DNA of 64,000 bases from Brachionus rotundiformis (Eukaryota; Rotifera; Eurotatoria; Ploima; Brachionidae): positions 2,226,039 through 2,290,038 of the forward strand of contig JAESIW010000180.1 in assembly GCA_016802295.1 (NCBI GenBank), read 5' to 3'. Numbering within the stretch: the first letter of the stretch is position 1; each line of letters opens with the position of its first letter. The notes beneath the pieces were generated by a model that worked only from the letters and a program-made list of their open reading frames with translations, was not told the DNA's origin and did not search any database. The position numbers were made by a program, and so were the translations under genes. Shown piece by piece: positions 47,680 to 59,900 of this stretch.

Positions 47680-48896
47680 GTTAATTTTTAATCACATAAA
47701 ATTTTTGGTTTTATCACTAATTTAACTTAATGTTTATATTTTTACAGCTAACTATGTTGGAAATTTTAATTTTATTTAAGGTTTTAGATTAATATAAAAA
47801 TTCCGATTTATCTAAATTAAAAAAAAAACCATTAAACATCTCAGTCAAAAATAATTTCCAGATTTCCTGTAGCTTCTTTGAAAATTCTTTAAAATATATC
47901 TAAATTTGACAAATTTTAAACTAAGAAAAAATTTTAAAAAATAAAAACCAAACCTCGAAAAAGCTACCACAAGAACAATATCAGTATAGACAGTCAGTAG
48001 TTTCTAAGCTCAAATTAAATAGAAAAATTCGAACTAAATTTATAAAGACGGCAATAGTCTTAAAGGCTACGTGCACATTTTGTGCTGGTAAAGACCACTA
48101 TACCACAATAACTACTCCTATTTCTACTACTAAATAAAAAAATTATTTTTTGTTTGATTAAAATTGCTGTCAAAATCAGTTTTTTTTGGTAAATTATATT
48201 TTGTCTCCCAAAAAAAATAAACGAAAAAAATTTTTAATTAAATTTCATTAAAATTTTTTATTTTTTGAGCTTGAATAAAAATAAAGCCTTATTTCTTCCG
48301 GTATTTTTCATTTTATTTTATATTTATCTAAATAACGGCTTATCGTAAATCTTTATAACTACCACACCAATATCAAACAGCCGTTTCATTAATTTGATGA
48401 GTTGCCTTTTTTTAGCTTAAAAACGATTATTTATTTGGTATTACATTCTAAGCTTTAGTCGTTTTTTCCTACTTGGTTCCGGCTTTTAACCAATTACTAG
48501 ACAAAATAAATTTTTCTGGAATAACTTTAAGCTTCTGACTAATAGCAATTGTTGGTATATGCTTCATACAAAGGCTTTGAAAGCAATCAAAACACACAAG
48601 CTGAAATTTTCCAGTTAATTTTTCCAAGGCGAACCAAATAAATTGAATTCGTAGTTAAATGCAAAAAAGCTATCAAAATTTTATCACATTTTCAGCTATT
48701 TAATAGAATATTTTTTGCTTCAAATTCAAATAGTCGATTGTTTCTTTCCAATAACCATCCAAAATTGGCTCATTTTGAATTAATTAGAAAATTAAACATC
48801 AATAATGCTTGTTAGGAAAATTTAGAAAAATAATTTATAATATCAGTAGAATTAGTGATGCAATGAAAAATCTAGATAAATAATAAATAAATAGCC
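47680..48896 (-). repeat. Dispersed repeat, copy 3, interrupted by a roughly 600-bp insertion
   Basis: Reverse complement of copy 2. The outer half lies at about 48420-48896 and the distal end at about 47680-47818, with about 600 bp of unrelated sequence between them that is absent from copies 1 and 2. The shared edges (TTAGAATGTAATACCAAATAAATAATCG on one side; AATTTAGATAAATCGGAATTT on the other) place the insertion precisely. Confidence 0.75.
47925..48138 (+). mobile_element. Possible retroelement Gag zinc-knuckle remnant
   Basis: Inside the insertion in repeat copy 3, one plus-strand frame of about 70 codons is open between stops. It reads SKKLPQEQYQYRQSVVSKLK, a basic stretch, then KATCTFCAGKDHYTTITT. 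The Cys-X2-Cys-X4-His pattern resembles the CCHC knuckle of LTR-retrotransposon Gag proteins, but the last Cys is missing. No protease or reverse transcriptase is present, so it is at most a fragment. Confidence 0.4.
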
Positions 48897-49217
48897 TGTG
48901 AAATTGTATAATTATGCGAAAAAAAACAAGACAGACAGACTTTTGGGATATGGCTTGCTTTATTTTTTTCTTAAATTTTGAAATATTTTTTTGAGTTTTT
49001 AGGGCATGGCCATTTAAATTTTTACATTTAATAAAACATATTTTTACATTTAAAAAAAATTTCTAGCAAATTTATTGTTTCAAAAGTTAAGCAATCAAAT
49101 AAAATTAAATAAAATTTCATTTAAGTAATGAGTTAGCATTATATTTTAGAAGGATTTTTTTAATTTCTAGAAATATATATTTATAATCTTTAATAAATAT
49201 TTTAAAGTATTAAATTC

Positions 49218-49273
49218 TTTAATACATCTTATTAATTAGAATAATCTTATTAATTAGAATAAGATGTATTAAA
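49218..49273. repeat. Inverted repeat (hairpin)
   Basis: TTTAATACATCTTATT at 49218-49233 is the reverse complement of AATAAGATGTATTAAA at 49258-49273. Between them a TCTTATTAATTAGAAT unit is repeated in tandem, so hairpin and direct repeat overlap. AT-rich; function unknown. Confidence 0.6.
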
Positions 49274-49632
49274 TGCTTTAATACATTGTATTTAAATAAT
49301 AAATTTATGAAAGATAAATTATGCTAGTAATTTTTGAATTTTTAACAATTTTTTAATGCATTGTTAAAAAAATACTTTTCCTTTTTAATTTAGCTAATAG
49401 GTATTGTCATTGTAGCTATAGAATTAAAATGAAAAAAAGAAAAAGCAAAAATTTAAGTAGACCATTTAAGTGAGAATAATGAGTTGAATTTTATTAAATG
49501 AAATAATAATTTAATGGTTTTTAAACTTTATTATTAACAATTTAAAAAAAAATTCAAATATAAATCGATCGAGTTTAAGATTAAGAAATAAATCAAGAGA
49601 ATTTCATTTTTATTCTCAGACATTCTTAAAAA

Positions 49633-49806
49633 ATGGGATTTATAATTTTAAACGAAAGAAGACAGACGATATTTAGGCCAAAATTAAATGAACGAACTGT
49701 CATTTCCAAATTCAGTTCAAAGAAAAGGAACTTATGTAAAATTATGCTAAAAATGTCTCGAATTAATTTAGAAAGATATTTCCCAGAAGAACTTCTTGTA
49801 AATTAA
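49633..49806 (+). CDS. Hypothetical small open frame (57 residues)
   Basis: ATG to TAA frame with a mixed, protein-like composition rich in Arg, Lys, Leu and Phe: starts MGFIILNERRQTIFRPK and ends with LERYFPEELLVN. Not recognised. It stands out from the AT-driven Phe/Leu/Lys frames around it, but it is short and has no supporting context. Confidence 0.22.
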   Translation: MGFIILNERRQTIFRPKLNERTVISKFSSKKRNLCKIMLKMSRINLERYFPEELLVN

Positions 49807-51051
49807 GAGATTAAAAACAGATCTAAAAAAATAAATGCTCAGTTATTAATAAATTATAATCAAAATAAAATAATTTTATATTTACACTAAATTTTAACAA
49901 AAAATCATAAAAATTCTTTTAACTCACATTTAAATAATGTCTTATCCAGAATTTTGAGAAAAAATTTATTAATCTTATAAATAATATGATATAACTTCAA
50001 TTTTTATTACAGAAATAAGGGTCTTAAAGAAAAATTTTATTGAAATTTTTAAGTCTAAGTATGAAAATAAAATAAAATAAAAATTAATTTTAGTTAATTA
50101 ATTTTCTAGACATTATCAAAATGTAAATTAAACTCAAAGAATTTAGAATAGGCTAAAAGAATAATAATTTCTATTTCTAAAGAATTAAAAGAACTTGTTG
50201 AATACAGAAAAAGAATATTATTCAAGAAAAATAGCTAGAAAAGAGTCAATAATTTTAATTTAAAAATTCTTTGGTTGATAGAATGCTAAAATATAAGCGT
50301 CTAGGTTTTCAGTCTTATTTTTCATTAAAATACGCAGTGAAATTCAATTTTTTTAAATTTTATTTAATTTTGGCCAAAAGTTAATCATAAACCAAGACAT
50401 AGAACTTCCCAGTTAAATTACTCAATTTCTTTTTAGGAATTTGTTTGTTTTTCATGACCTGGTTACCAAAAGAGTTACCTAGCAATTAAAGATGAGTTAT
50501 AAAAGTTCAAGTAATTTTTTCATTTACGAATTAAAGACTATAATTTATTTAATTCATGTTTTTTTAATTTAGTGCAAAATTCAATTAATAATAATTTGCA
50601 AAATAATTAAAATTTAAACAAAGACAAAAACATTTCTTAGACACATTCAATTATTAATAATTTTTTTTAATTTAAAAAATTGATATACGCATTATTTTTA
50701 TTACATGAAGAAAATTCGATTGCTGGTTATGTTATTAATTAAAGAATATTTTTTGATCAAATTATAAAATTCAATTTCGGATTAAAATCAAAAAAATTCA
50801 AGTTGTTAAGTTAATTTTTTTTATTTTTTTGAAAAATATGCTGATTCAATGTTAAATCTCTCATAAGCATATTTCAAATAGAACTTTAAATTAACTTTTA
50901 TGTAGACAAATTAGAAGGCTAATGTATTAACCTTTTTGATTTATGTTGACCAACAATTAGCAAAATAAATAAAGCTTTGATAGCCCGTATAGCTAATATT
51001 TTTGTGATAGTTTTTAGATTTATAAAGATATTTAAATTAGAAATAGAAAAG

Positions 51052-51549
51052 ATGTCTGCAGGTATAGATCACCCTCATCATGTCAAATTTAATCTTCAAG
51101 AAGAAGAAATCAAAAGCCATCATGAAAATTTGGACATCATCAAAGTCGACAGAAATAAATTCGACATCAATCTTGGCTACATGAAAATTGATCATTACTA
51201 TAAAGTAGTATTTTGTTTGAAATTAGATAACAGCTATGACAATGTTATATTTGTACCTGACTTGTCGAGTCCTCAAGTATCATTAAAAGAGGTGAACAGA
51301 AAAGCAGAAAAATGCGAGTATGAGATGAGTTTTGTTTTTTACGCGTCCAAAGAAAAACATGATAAGGAAACTGCTATTCTCAGACTCGGAGACGACGAGG
51401 CGAATATCCTCGAGATAAATTTTGAGGCAAAAGTTCTCGGGGCTCATCAAGGTACCCCATTGCTACGAAACGGTATTACTCTTTTACCAAATCACACCAA
51501 TCATCTAAATTCAGCAAACAATCACAAGTTACATTTTAATATTAATTAA
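51052..51549 (+). CDS. C20orf27/ADISSP-like protein (UPF0687 family)
   Basis: Homologue of human C20orf27, recently named adipose-secreted signaling protein; the biochemical role is poorly known. One exon of 165 residues from ATG 51052, chosen because MSAGIDHPHHVKFNL aligns with the family N-terminus and the upstream in-frame extension is hydrophobic and unlike it. Family landmarks: HHVKFN near the start, a 'VGFLKI.H.YE' equivalent read as LGYMKIDHYYKVVF, a central KCEYEMSF matching 'KCEYSA', and near the end EAKVLGAHQGTPLLRNG matching 'ARVM..HHGTPML..G'. Length is near the human 174. No signal peptide is visible. Confidence 0.85.
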   Translation: MSAGIDHPHHVKFNLQEEEIKSHHENLDIIKVDRNKFDINLGYMKIDHYYKVVFCLKLDNSYDNVIFVPDLSSPQVSLKEVNRKAEKCEYEMSFVFYASKEKHDKETAILRLGDDEANILEINFEAKVLGAHQGTPLLRNGITLLPNHTNHLNSANNHKLHFNIN

Positions 51550-52029
51550 AAAAATTAATTTAGATAGAATTAAAATTTAGCGTAAAACTAACTCAATTTA
51601 TGCGTTTTATTTTATTAAAACATCTTTATGATATGTTTTTTTTTTTCTAAAGAATTACTGTGATGAAAATCACTTCTCGAAACATCAAAAATTTAAAACA
51701 CTTAGATCGTTTTTGAAAGTTAAAAATTTTATTTTTTTCGAAGCAAAAAGCTTTTTATAAATTAATAAAAATATTTTTACAATAAAAAAATATTATGTTT
51801 ATATATTGTTATTTTAGTGGGCACTGAATGTAATTTTATTTGATTTAAAAAAAAATCTTAAAATTTTATCTTATCTTTAATTGTTTCCAGATATAAGTTG
51901 AGCATAAAATCAATTTGAATTTTTAAACATTAATTTTTTTGAAGTAATTGAAAAAGTAATATACTTTTTCGTCAAACTTCCTTGATATTTTAATTTGAAA
52001 GTTTTTCTAGATTTTTTTGATAGAATTGT
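51550..52029. other. Intergenic spacer
   Basis: AT-rich; no gene supported. Confidence 0.5.
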
Positions 52030-52449
52030 TTAATTAAGTGCTATACTTGAAATAATAACTAATATCATAAAAATAATCACATATAAAAAGAATAGTTTCT
52101 GAACCATCATGGCTGAATGAAAAAATTAGCTTTTTTATGAAAAAAGAATTAAAATAAGTAACATAAATGAAACAAAAATTAAAAATTAAATTTTTACCAA
52201 ATAAAATTATAGACAATTTCGAAATAGACTTATTTATTTTTAGAATTAAATTTCTTAAAAAAGTAAAATTAAAGGACTATTTATAAAAATAATCTTAAAA
52301 TAATATTTTTTTAGGAAGAAAAAAGTACTAACGATTTGACTGAATTTTTTGTTGACTACTAGACGAAATATGATCATATGGACAGTGTACGATATTTCAA
52401 GCCTTGTTTGGTCCATCTTTTTTTCTAAAGAATTTGCAGCATTTTCCAT
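52030..52449 (-). CDS. Possible small tail-anchored protein (tentative exon model)
   Basis: Minus-strand ATG at 52447-52449 opens MENAANSLEKKMDQTRLEIS, an amphipathic coiled-coil-like helix. A possible splice to a short exon near 52205-52235, then to one that reads MMVQKLFFLYVIIFMILVII before TAA at 52030, would give a protein of about 75 residues with a C-terminal membrane helix. The first donor in this model is weak and a competing splice gives a different end. I do not recognise the family. It faces away from the P450 gene, whose exon 1 begins at 52523. Confidence 0.3.
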
Positions 52450-52522
52450 ATTTGTTTATCTTATGTAACTAATTTAAAAATTTAATTTTTTTATATTCCT
52501 TTTCGACATTTATTTAAAAAGG

Positions 52523-54682
52523 ATGTTAATCTGGAAATATCAATATTTTGAACAAAGAGGCTTAAGGACACCAAAATTTAAATTTATTGTTGGAAATTAT
52601 TTCGATTTGATTAAAAATAAGGTGCAAAAATAAAATTTAAGATTTTTGTTTTATTTTTTTTTTTAAAGAATGAATCTGAAAATGTTTACAAATGGACCCT
52701 TCAATTAGGAAAAACATTCGGGTATCTTATCATAATTTGCAAAGTAAAAAAGCTAATTGATAAAAATTGATTACTCAATCATGAAGATATTATGAAGGAC
52801 ATAGTCCTGTATTAGTTACAAGTGACTTGGATATAATCAGTGAAGTATTTATAAGGCAGTTTAGTAATTTTTCCGCTAGAAAGGTTTTTTGTGTTTAATT
52901 GTTTAATTTTAATTTATAAATTTTTTACTGAGTAGAAAAATCCAATGGAAGGAGCCGATACTAGAGACTTGAATCATCTAATGAGATCATCAAAATGTAT
53001 TATAAAAAATATTTTGGAAAAAAAAACTAATTTTATGTTTCAGGCAGATGGAAAAGAATGAGAACCATTATGAATCCAACATTCTCGAAACAAAAATTAG
53101 ATAATGTAATTTTGTTTTCTATTTAGATCAGATTTGATATTTGTTAAAGATGAGTCCACTGTTGATTGAGTGTATTGATAGATTAATTAATAAAATTAGA
53201 AAAAATAATACAAATCAATTGATCATTCAAAAGTAATTTTTTGGACTTAATTTAATTTAATTATTTGCTAAAAATTCAACAAGATTATTGAAAAAGCTGA
53301 CGATGGACTCTTTGTGGAAATGTACTTACGGCATTGATATTAATATTCAAAATAAATCAGATGATGAGTACTTCGAAGCGAGTGAAAAAGTTTTTTCAGA
53401 TGCTTTTAAATTTAAAATTCTTAAAATTCTATCAAGTAGATTATAGATATTTTTAATGATAATTTTTTATTAATTTTTTCAGTTCTCTTTCCCGAATTGG
53501 ATTCATTGTGGATTTTTTTGACAAATTTTCAAAATAAAATTAAAAAATTGATTGGCTTTGGTAAAATATTTATTTAAATATTGTAATTTTTAACAAAATA
53601 ATTTTATAAGAAAACGAACCAAAAGCTCTTATAGTCGAAAAGTTTGACAAAACTCTAAGAGAAAGGATTGCAAATTATCAAGTAAATTATCAAGCTTGTT
53701 AAATAATAAATATTAAATATAGAATTGTTAATCAAGCTAAATAAAAAAGATTATATGCAATTATTAATTGATGCTTTGGACGATGAAGAGAAAATTACTA
53801 AAAAATATGATAAATTTGACATTAATGAACTCAAAGATATTCATTTGGAAAAAAAACTTACTTTTAATGAAATAAAGGCTAATTTGAAAATGTTTATGCT
53901 AGCTGGATATGAATCAACAAGTTATGCTCTGTCCTTTTGCTTTCATATGATGGCAATTAATAAAAACGAGCAAGAAATTCTTTATAATGAAATAGAAGAT
54001 TTTTTTATAAATCAATCTATTGTAAGGACATTATGCTAATTTTTTTGAGTCTTTTCATCATATTTAACTAATTTAGGTACCTGATATTCAGAATGTCAAC
54101 AATTTATCCTATTTGGATATGTTTTGTAAAGAAATTTTACGTTTCTACCCAATTTCAAGAGTGTACAACGAAAAATAAGATAAACTTAGAAAAAAAATTA
54201 AAAACTATTTTTAGAGCTAGACGCTGTGTTAAAGAATCAACGATTAAAGGCATAAAGATGACACCAGGTTTGGTTATTAGGATCGACCATCGTGCAATAC
54301 ATTTTGACCCTGATCTTTGGGGTCCAGTTGATCCAAACGAATTTTTTCCATTAAGGTTATGACCATTTAAAAACTTTGTATATTAAAATTGACCATAATT
54401 TAAAAGGCATAAAGAAAAAAGAAATCCTTTGAGTTTTTTGGCATTTGGAGTTGGACCAAGGATTTGTCTTGGTAAATGTTTTTTTTTTTGTTTTAAGTTT
54501 AAATTTGAGATATAGGAATGAAATTTGCTTTGGCACAAATGAAATTAGCATTGGTAAAATGTCTGATAAATTTTGAAATAGAAACCACTGAGCACACACC
54601 AAAATTTTTAGAATTTACCGAAGGCATTTTGAGAACAACCACTAACGACTTTCCTATCTATTTTAGATCAAGATTGCCATAA
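52523..54682 (+). CDS. Cytochrome P450, CYP3/CYP4-like clan
   Basis: Haem monooxygenase, normally anchored in the endoplasmic reticulum and used for xenobiotic or lipid oxidation. About a dozen exons with 45-80 bp introns; the first are 52523-52621, 52669-52721 and 52787-52883. Landmarks in order: RGLRTPKFKFIVGN (proline-region equivalent), YYEGHSPVLVTSDLD, the C-helix RWKRMRTIMNPTFS (Trp-x3-Arg), the I-helix LAGYESTSYALSF (AG-x2-ST), the K-helix KEILRFYP (E-x2-R), HFDPDLWGPVDPNEFFPLR, and the haem loop FGVGPRICLG with the Cys ligand. It ends near PIYFRSRLP. The haem loop and I-helix are intact, so it can be functional. An N-terminal membrane anchor before MLIWKYQYFEQRG was not found; either an upstream exon is missed or it is lost. 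The CYP3-like family is suggested by the RVARRCVKES and VDPNEF stretches. Confidence 0.88.
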
Positions 54683-56930
54683 ATGGTCTTTATTATGAAG
54701 AATATTTTTATTATTTTTTTTAAAGAAAAATTTAAAATTAAATTATTTAATGTTTAAAATACAAAAATTTTATTATTAAATACACTTCTGATTATATAAT
54801 AATTTTAATATTGAATCACCTTACTTAATAAAAATAAAGTTAATATTCTACGGTCAACTTAGTTTAACCAAATTCAAAGCAAAGCAGAACAACTGACGTA
54901 GTCCCGCTATAGCAGACTTTTAACTTTTTTAGTTCATTTCTTCCGATGTATTTGATTTAGATAAATGTGTCTACCGACATCGTCAAGTCTATTTTTATTG
55001 AACTCGCTGTGACAACCGATGCAAGTTTTACTATTCTGTTTGATAGGAAGTTTCTTCTTGCTTCACATGTTGTTATTTGCGAGCGAATTCGATGCTTAGC
55101 TCTCCTTACTCATCCACTTGGACCTTCATAATTCACTGAACCACTAAACGCTGAATCTTAATACCAACGATTATACTTTCTTGATTTTTTATATGAGCAT
55201 ATTTAATTTATGAAAATTTTGTGTTTGTATTTCAATTCTGTTAGTTGATTGGTATTATAAACTAAATGGAATAATTTTTTTATTATTATTTAAAATAATT
55301 TTATGATTACATTTTTATGTTATTTTTCTATAAAAATAATGTTATTTTTAAATATCAATCTTATAATAATATTTTTTAAATAGAAAAATATTTAAGCTTA
55401 AAACATCAATAAATTTTCTTTTAAAGTATACAAAAGAATAAGTATATTTGCCATGTAAAGAGACATCTCATCGCCTACAGCTATCGTAGCAAACAATAGC
55501 TTCAAGTTTTTATTAGATAGTATTTCAAGTTTAAAAGTTTCTTGACAGTAAATCATTATAATGAAATATTTTTTAATAAACAATAAAACTAAATAATTTT
55601 AAAAACATTAATTATTTATTCAACAGCTATGAAAATTTTCTGATTTTTTAATTATTTTTTTTAAATACTTCGTTAGGTTTCATTTCCACTTTTTGCTGAA
55701 AAACAATACCCGGGTGTTTTTTTGTGATTAGATTTCTGTAAAAAGCAAATCCCTTTATATTTTGCTGGTAATAAATTCGAAATAATTCACAATTCGATAA
55801 TTTCTGAAATAAAAAAAAATCAATTTTGAAAAAATAGTTCACTATGACCTAATTAGCAGGTGAATTAATGGTGCATTTAATAACAAATTAATTTATCATC
55901 AAAATTATTTAGAAATTTAAAATTCATTTGATTTTGTTTCTTTGTTTGAATCTCATTTACAAAAATAAAAAGTTCTAACTTTCAAGTATCATTTAATTTC
56001 TACTAGATTATTCAAAAATAAGATAGGGAAAATTTTTAGATAATTTTTTTATTATAATACGTCTTGAAATTAAAATAGGAGATAAACCAATCTTATCTAT
56101 TGCCAAAAACTGTTTACTTTTGCTTAATTTGTGAATTATTTGTAAGTTAACAGATTAAAAATGACGATAAATTTTGGAAATTTTTGATACTTTTTATCAA
56201 GAATGAAATAAATAACTCAATTTTTGAATTAGTAATATCCTATTTCTAGTTTATTGTAGTAAAAGTAAATTTTTCAAAGAAAGCATCAGGTAAGATTTAG
56301 GAATTATAATTTTCATAAAAAGGAAAATTAATTTTCAAAATAAGTTGAATTTATTTTTTTCTAACAAATATAAATGAAAAAGAGCTCACAACAAATAAAT
56401 TTTTTGTTAATTAAAATCATTAGTGTCTTAAAAAAAACACTAGTCTACTACTCTAGAAATTTGATTTTAGATTCTATTTTTACATATATCAATCATTATG
56501 CTAATAATATTTTCTTTTGTATATATTATAATACATTGTTAGGAATTCTTTTTTTAAAAAAATTAACAAGTTTATAAAAATATTTTCAAACCAGAATTTT
56601 TTATTTAGAAAAGAAACGAAATAATTTTAGACGAAAATTATCTATTTTTTACTTATCTTGTAACGTAAAGTTTGCCACGCTTTTATCAATTGACGCACTA
56701 AATAGAAGAAAAGATTATTCATTAATTATTTTGCATAATTTTAAAATGTTTTTTTAAATAAATTTAAAATTTGCAAGAAATTTTGTATCAAAATGTTCAA
56801 GTTCATTATAAAACAATCGTCTTTAAATAATACAATTAACAAGAGAAGATCAGTTTTAATTTGATAATTAAAGTTGTGTAATAGAATAATTATTGATTTT
56901 TAAATATTGTCAAAGCTTAAGTACAAAACA
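54683..56930. other. Gene-poor region with two unexplained patches
   Basis: 54860-55160 is distinctly richer in G+C than its surroundings and has several broken, protein-like minus-strand frames. 55398-55842 has two short minus-strand open stretches that look exon-like. Both are treated in findings. The rest is AT-rich with nothing recognised. Confidence 0.45.
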
Positions 56931-59900
56931 ATGCTTAATATATTTTTAATCACAGCGTTTTTATCTATTTTCCAAATCAACAACATTCAAGGGCTTCAAT
57001 CAGCTCATTCAAATGTCTCAGATAGCAATTTAGTAAAAAGCACATTCGACATACTTTATTTAATACCTGAAGAGCAAGATAATGTCTTAAGTCTGAACCA
57101 GAAACACACCATTGGAAGTGGCTACGACCAGGGTTGGATTTTGCCACAAGGTGAACAAATCACATTGAATTTGTACATGTACTACGATGGAAATGATGAA
57201 TCAAAAGTGATGCAATTTTTTCCAGAAGATACAAACACTAACCAAGCTAGTCCCAGTCTTTATTTATTTTTTACCAGTGAGCCAAACTGTGACGATTACT
57301 TAAGTCGCAATTATTGGCAACTAGAGATCGTGGAACACATTGCCACAAATACATACAGAGCTCAGCTAAAAAACATTCGATTACCATATTCTAGCAAGCC
57401 TTTGCACATTTGCTTACAACAATTCGACCCAGATGATGATATAAATGATCAGTTAAGATTTTACTCTCATCAAGGCAATGACTATTGGGTGTCTATAGTC
57501 ACTACAAAAAGCTTGATACCATCATGGGCTAGAGTAATTCTATTCGCCATGTTGCTTTGTTTGTCTGGTTTGTTCAGTGGGTTAAATTTGGGTTTAATGT
57601 CTCTAGATGTTGGTGAATTGGACATATTAAAGCGTATTGGTACACCCAGTGAGAAATCGTATGCTTCGAAAATTTATCCATTGCGCAAGAGAGGAAATTT
57701 TCTGCTCTGCTCCATTCTATTGGGAAATGTGATGGTAAATGCTGTGTCTACTTTGATTTTGGGTGACATGCTGTCCGGTGTTTATGCAGCATTTGGTTCG
57801 ACCATATTAATTGTGATATTCGGCGAAATAATTCCACAATCTGCTTGTTCAAAACATGGTTTGGCTGTTGGCGCCTATACTCGATACATAATGTTTTTTT
57901 TCATGGCGCTCACGTCGCCTCTATCTTTCCCATTAAGCATTGTATTGGACAAAGTTCTTGGTCAAGAAGTAACTGCTGCATATAGCCGCGACAAACTGCG
58001 AGAAGTAATGAATGTTGTCGAAGGCTTGGATGATAAAGAAAAGAAATTAATTAGTGGGGCTCTTAATTTTAATAACAAAAAAATTCGTGATGTAATGACA
58101 AAATTGGACGATGTATTCATGTTGGAGGTTAAATCTTGTTTGAATTTTGAGACAATTGCTAAAATAGCCCAAGAAGGCTTTTCAAGAATACCAGTTTACG
58201 AAGATACTCGGGATAACATTGTAGGTCTTTTGCATGTCAAAGACTTTACTCTTTTGGATCCAGATGATAACATGCCTGTCCAAGCTCTATTGAAATTTTA
58301 CAATCACGCTCTAATGCCTTGTGATGCTGAAGAAACTATTGACGAAAGATTTGAAGAATTTAAAAAAGGAGAAACTCACTTGGCATTTGTTTATGATGTT
58401 GTGTCACAGCCAGATAAGGATCCCATCAAGCAATGTACTGGTATTGTCACTCTCGAAGATATTATTGAGGAATTGGTTCAAATGGAAATTTATGACGAAT
58501 TTGATGATAAAAGAGAAAGTAAGTGTTTTGTTTATAATGGAATTTAAAAGAAATTTAAAATTTAAATAAGAAAAATGTAATTTCGTTATCTTATTAAAGT
58601 AATTTTATATTAAATTGAATGGAGCATTTAGAATATTGAGTTTTATTCTTATCTAGATTAAATATCGTTTTTAGATAAGACTTAATTTAACAAAATACTT
58701 TATGAAAATGCAGCATTTTAAAAAATTTTTCATCACAATAACTTATTTTATTGAATTAAAAAAGATACTAATTTAATTAAGCGACGAAATTATTTCTTTT
58801 ATCAATAGATTTAAAATATAACAATATTTTTACTTCATGAATACCTTTTTTATCTTAATTTACTGTTTTGATTTATATTATTCAACATTTAATTTTAATC
58901 GTTTAAATATCAATTCTTTAATAATCTAATATTAAAGCATTATTAATCAATAATTTTCCTTGCAGTAGATTTAAATTGAAAATGACATACTGCTAATTAA
59001 TCAATTAACTTTTGTTATTTTTAAATTTAAGATAATTATTGACTGAATAACTTTAATATTTGATTATTTTCTTTAAACATTATATTATTTTAAAAAATTA
59101 TTTACGTAATTTAATAAATCTTTTTAAAAAGTTGAACTAGAAACAATTAAGAAAGCAGAAGAGCAAATAAGTCATTCAGACGAAAGTGAAAAATTGATAA
59201 AAAAAGATTCGGAAAATGAGAACTCAAGAGATAACAATTTAGTTGATAAACTGAACCAAATAACTGAATCCAATCAAGAAAAAGCTTATAAACCAAAGTT
59301 TGAAAATCAAACATCAAAAGACCTAAGTTTTTTCATTCAACAGCAAAAAGATGGTAACCAACGAGCTCTTATATCACCTCAAATTCGCTTCGTTATGTTT
59401 CAATTTTTGTCCACAACAGTCAAACCATTTACAGATGAATTTTTAACTACTAATGTACTTGAATTAATATTTAAAAAAGCAATAATTAAAGAGTCCCGTC
59501 GAACAGATTCTAAACTGCCAAGGGAATACCTTTACAGATATGGAAAATCGTGCAACTATTTTATCCTAATCTTAAGTGGTGAGGCAACTATTGAAGTAGG
59601 AAAAGAAAAATTGGAATTTTCCGCAGGGCCTTTTGCCTATTTTGGAGTAAATAGTCTTTTATGTGGGTACGAGTCTTTTGAACAAATGTTTCAAAATGAT
59701 TCAGCTTTTTCCAAATTGACCGAAAGCGATTCTCAGAATGCTCGTCCATTCAGCTATTTAAAATCTTTTCTACCTGATTTCAGCTTAAGAGTCGATGAAA
59801 GATGTGTTTACTTAAAAATAGACCGAGATTTGTGGAGAAACGGAGTTATTAAGTCATGGCTAGAAAGGAATAGTAACCAGAAGAGTTTGAGTATTGGTGA

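Larger units (their letters stand above)
46939..51051. other. Gene-poor region rich in repeats
   Basis: Contains repeat copy 3 split by a Gag-like segment, a hairpin at 49218-49273, and a 57-codon open frame at 49633-49806. Otherwise AT-rich with no supported gene. Confidence 0.5.

Noticed and set aside
51001..51051. In-frame extension upstream of the C20orf27-like ATG, a possible signal peptide (MIARIANIFVIVFRF start)
   Set aside because: It would use a TTG start, and the family N-terminus aligns from the ATG at 51052; no AUG lies upstream in frame.
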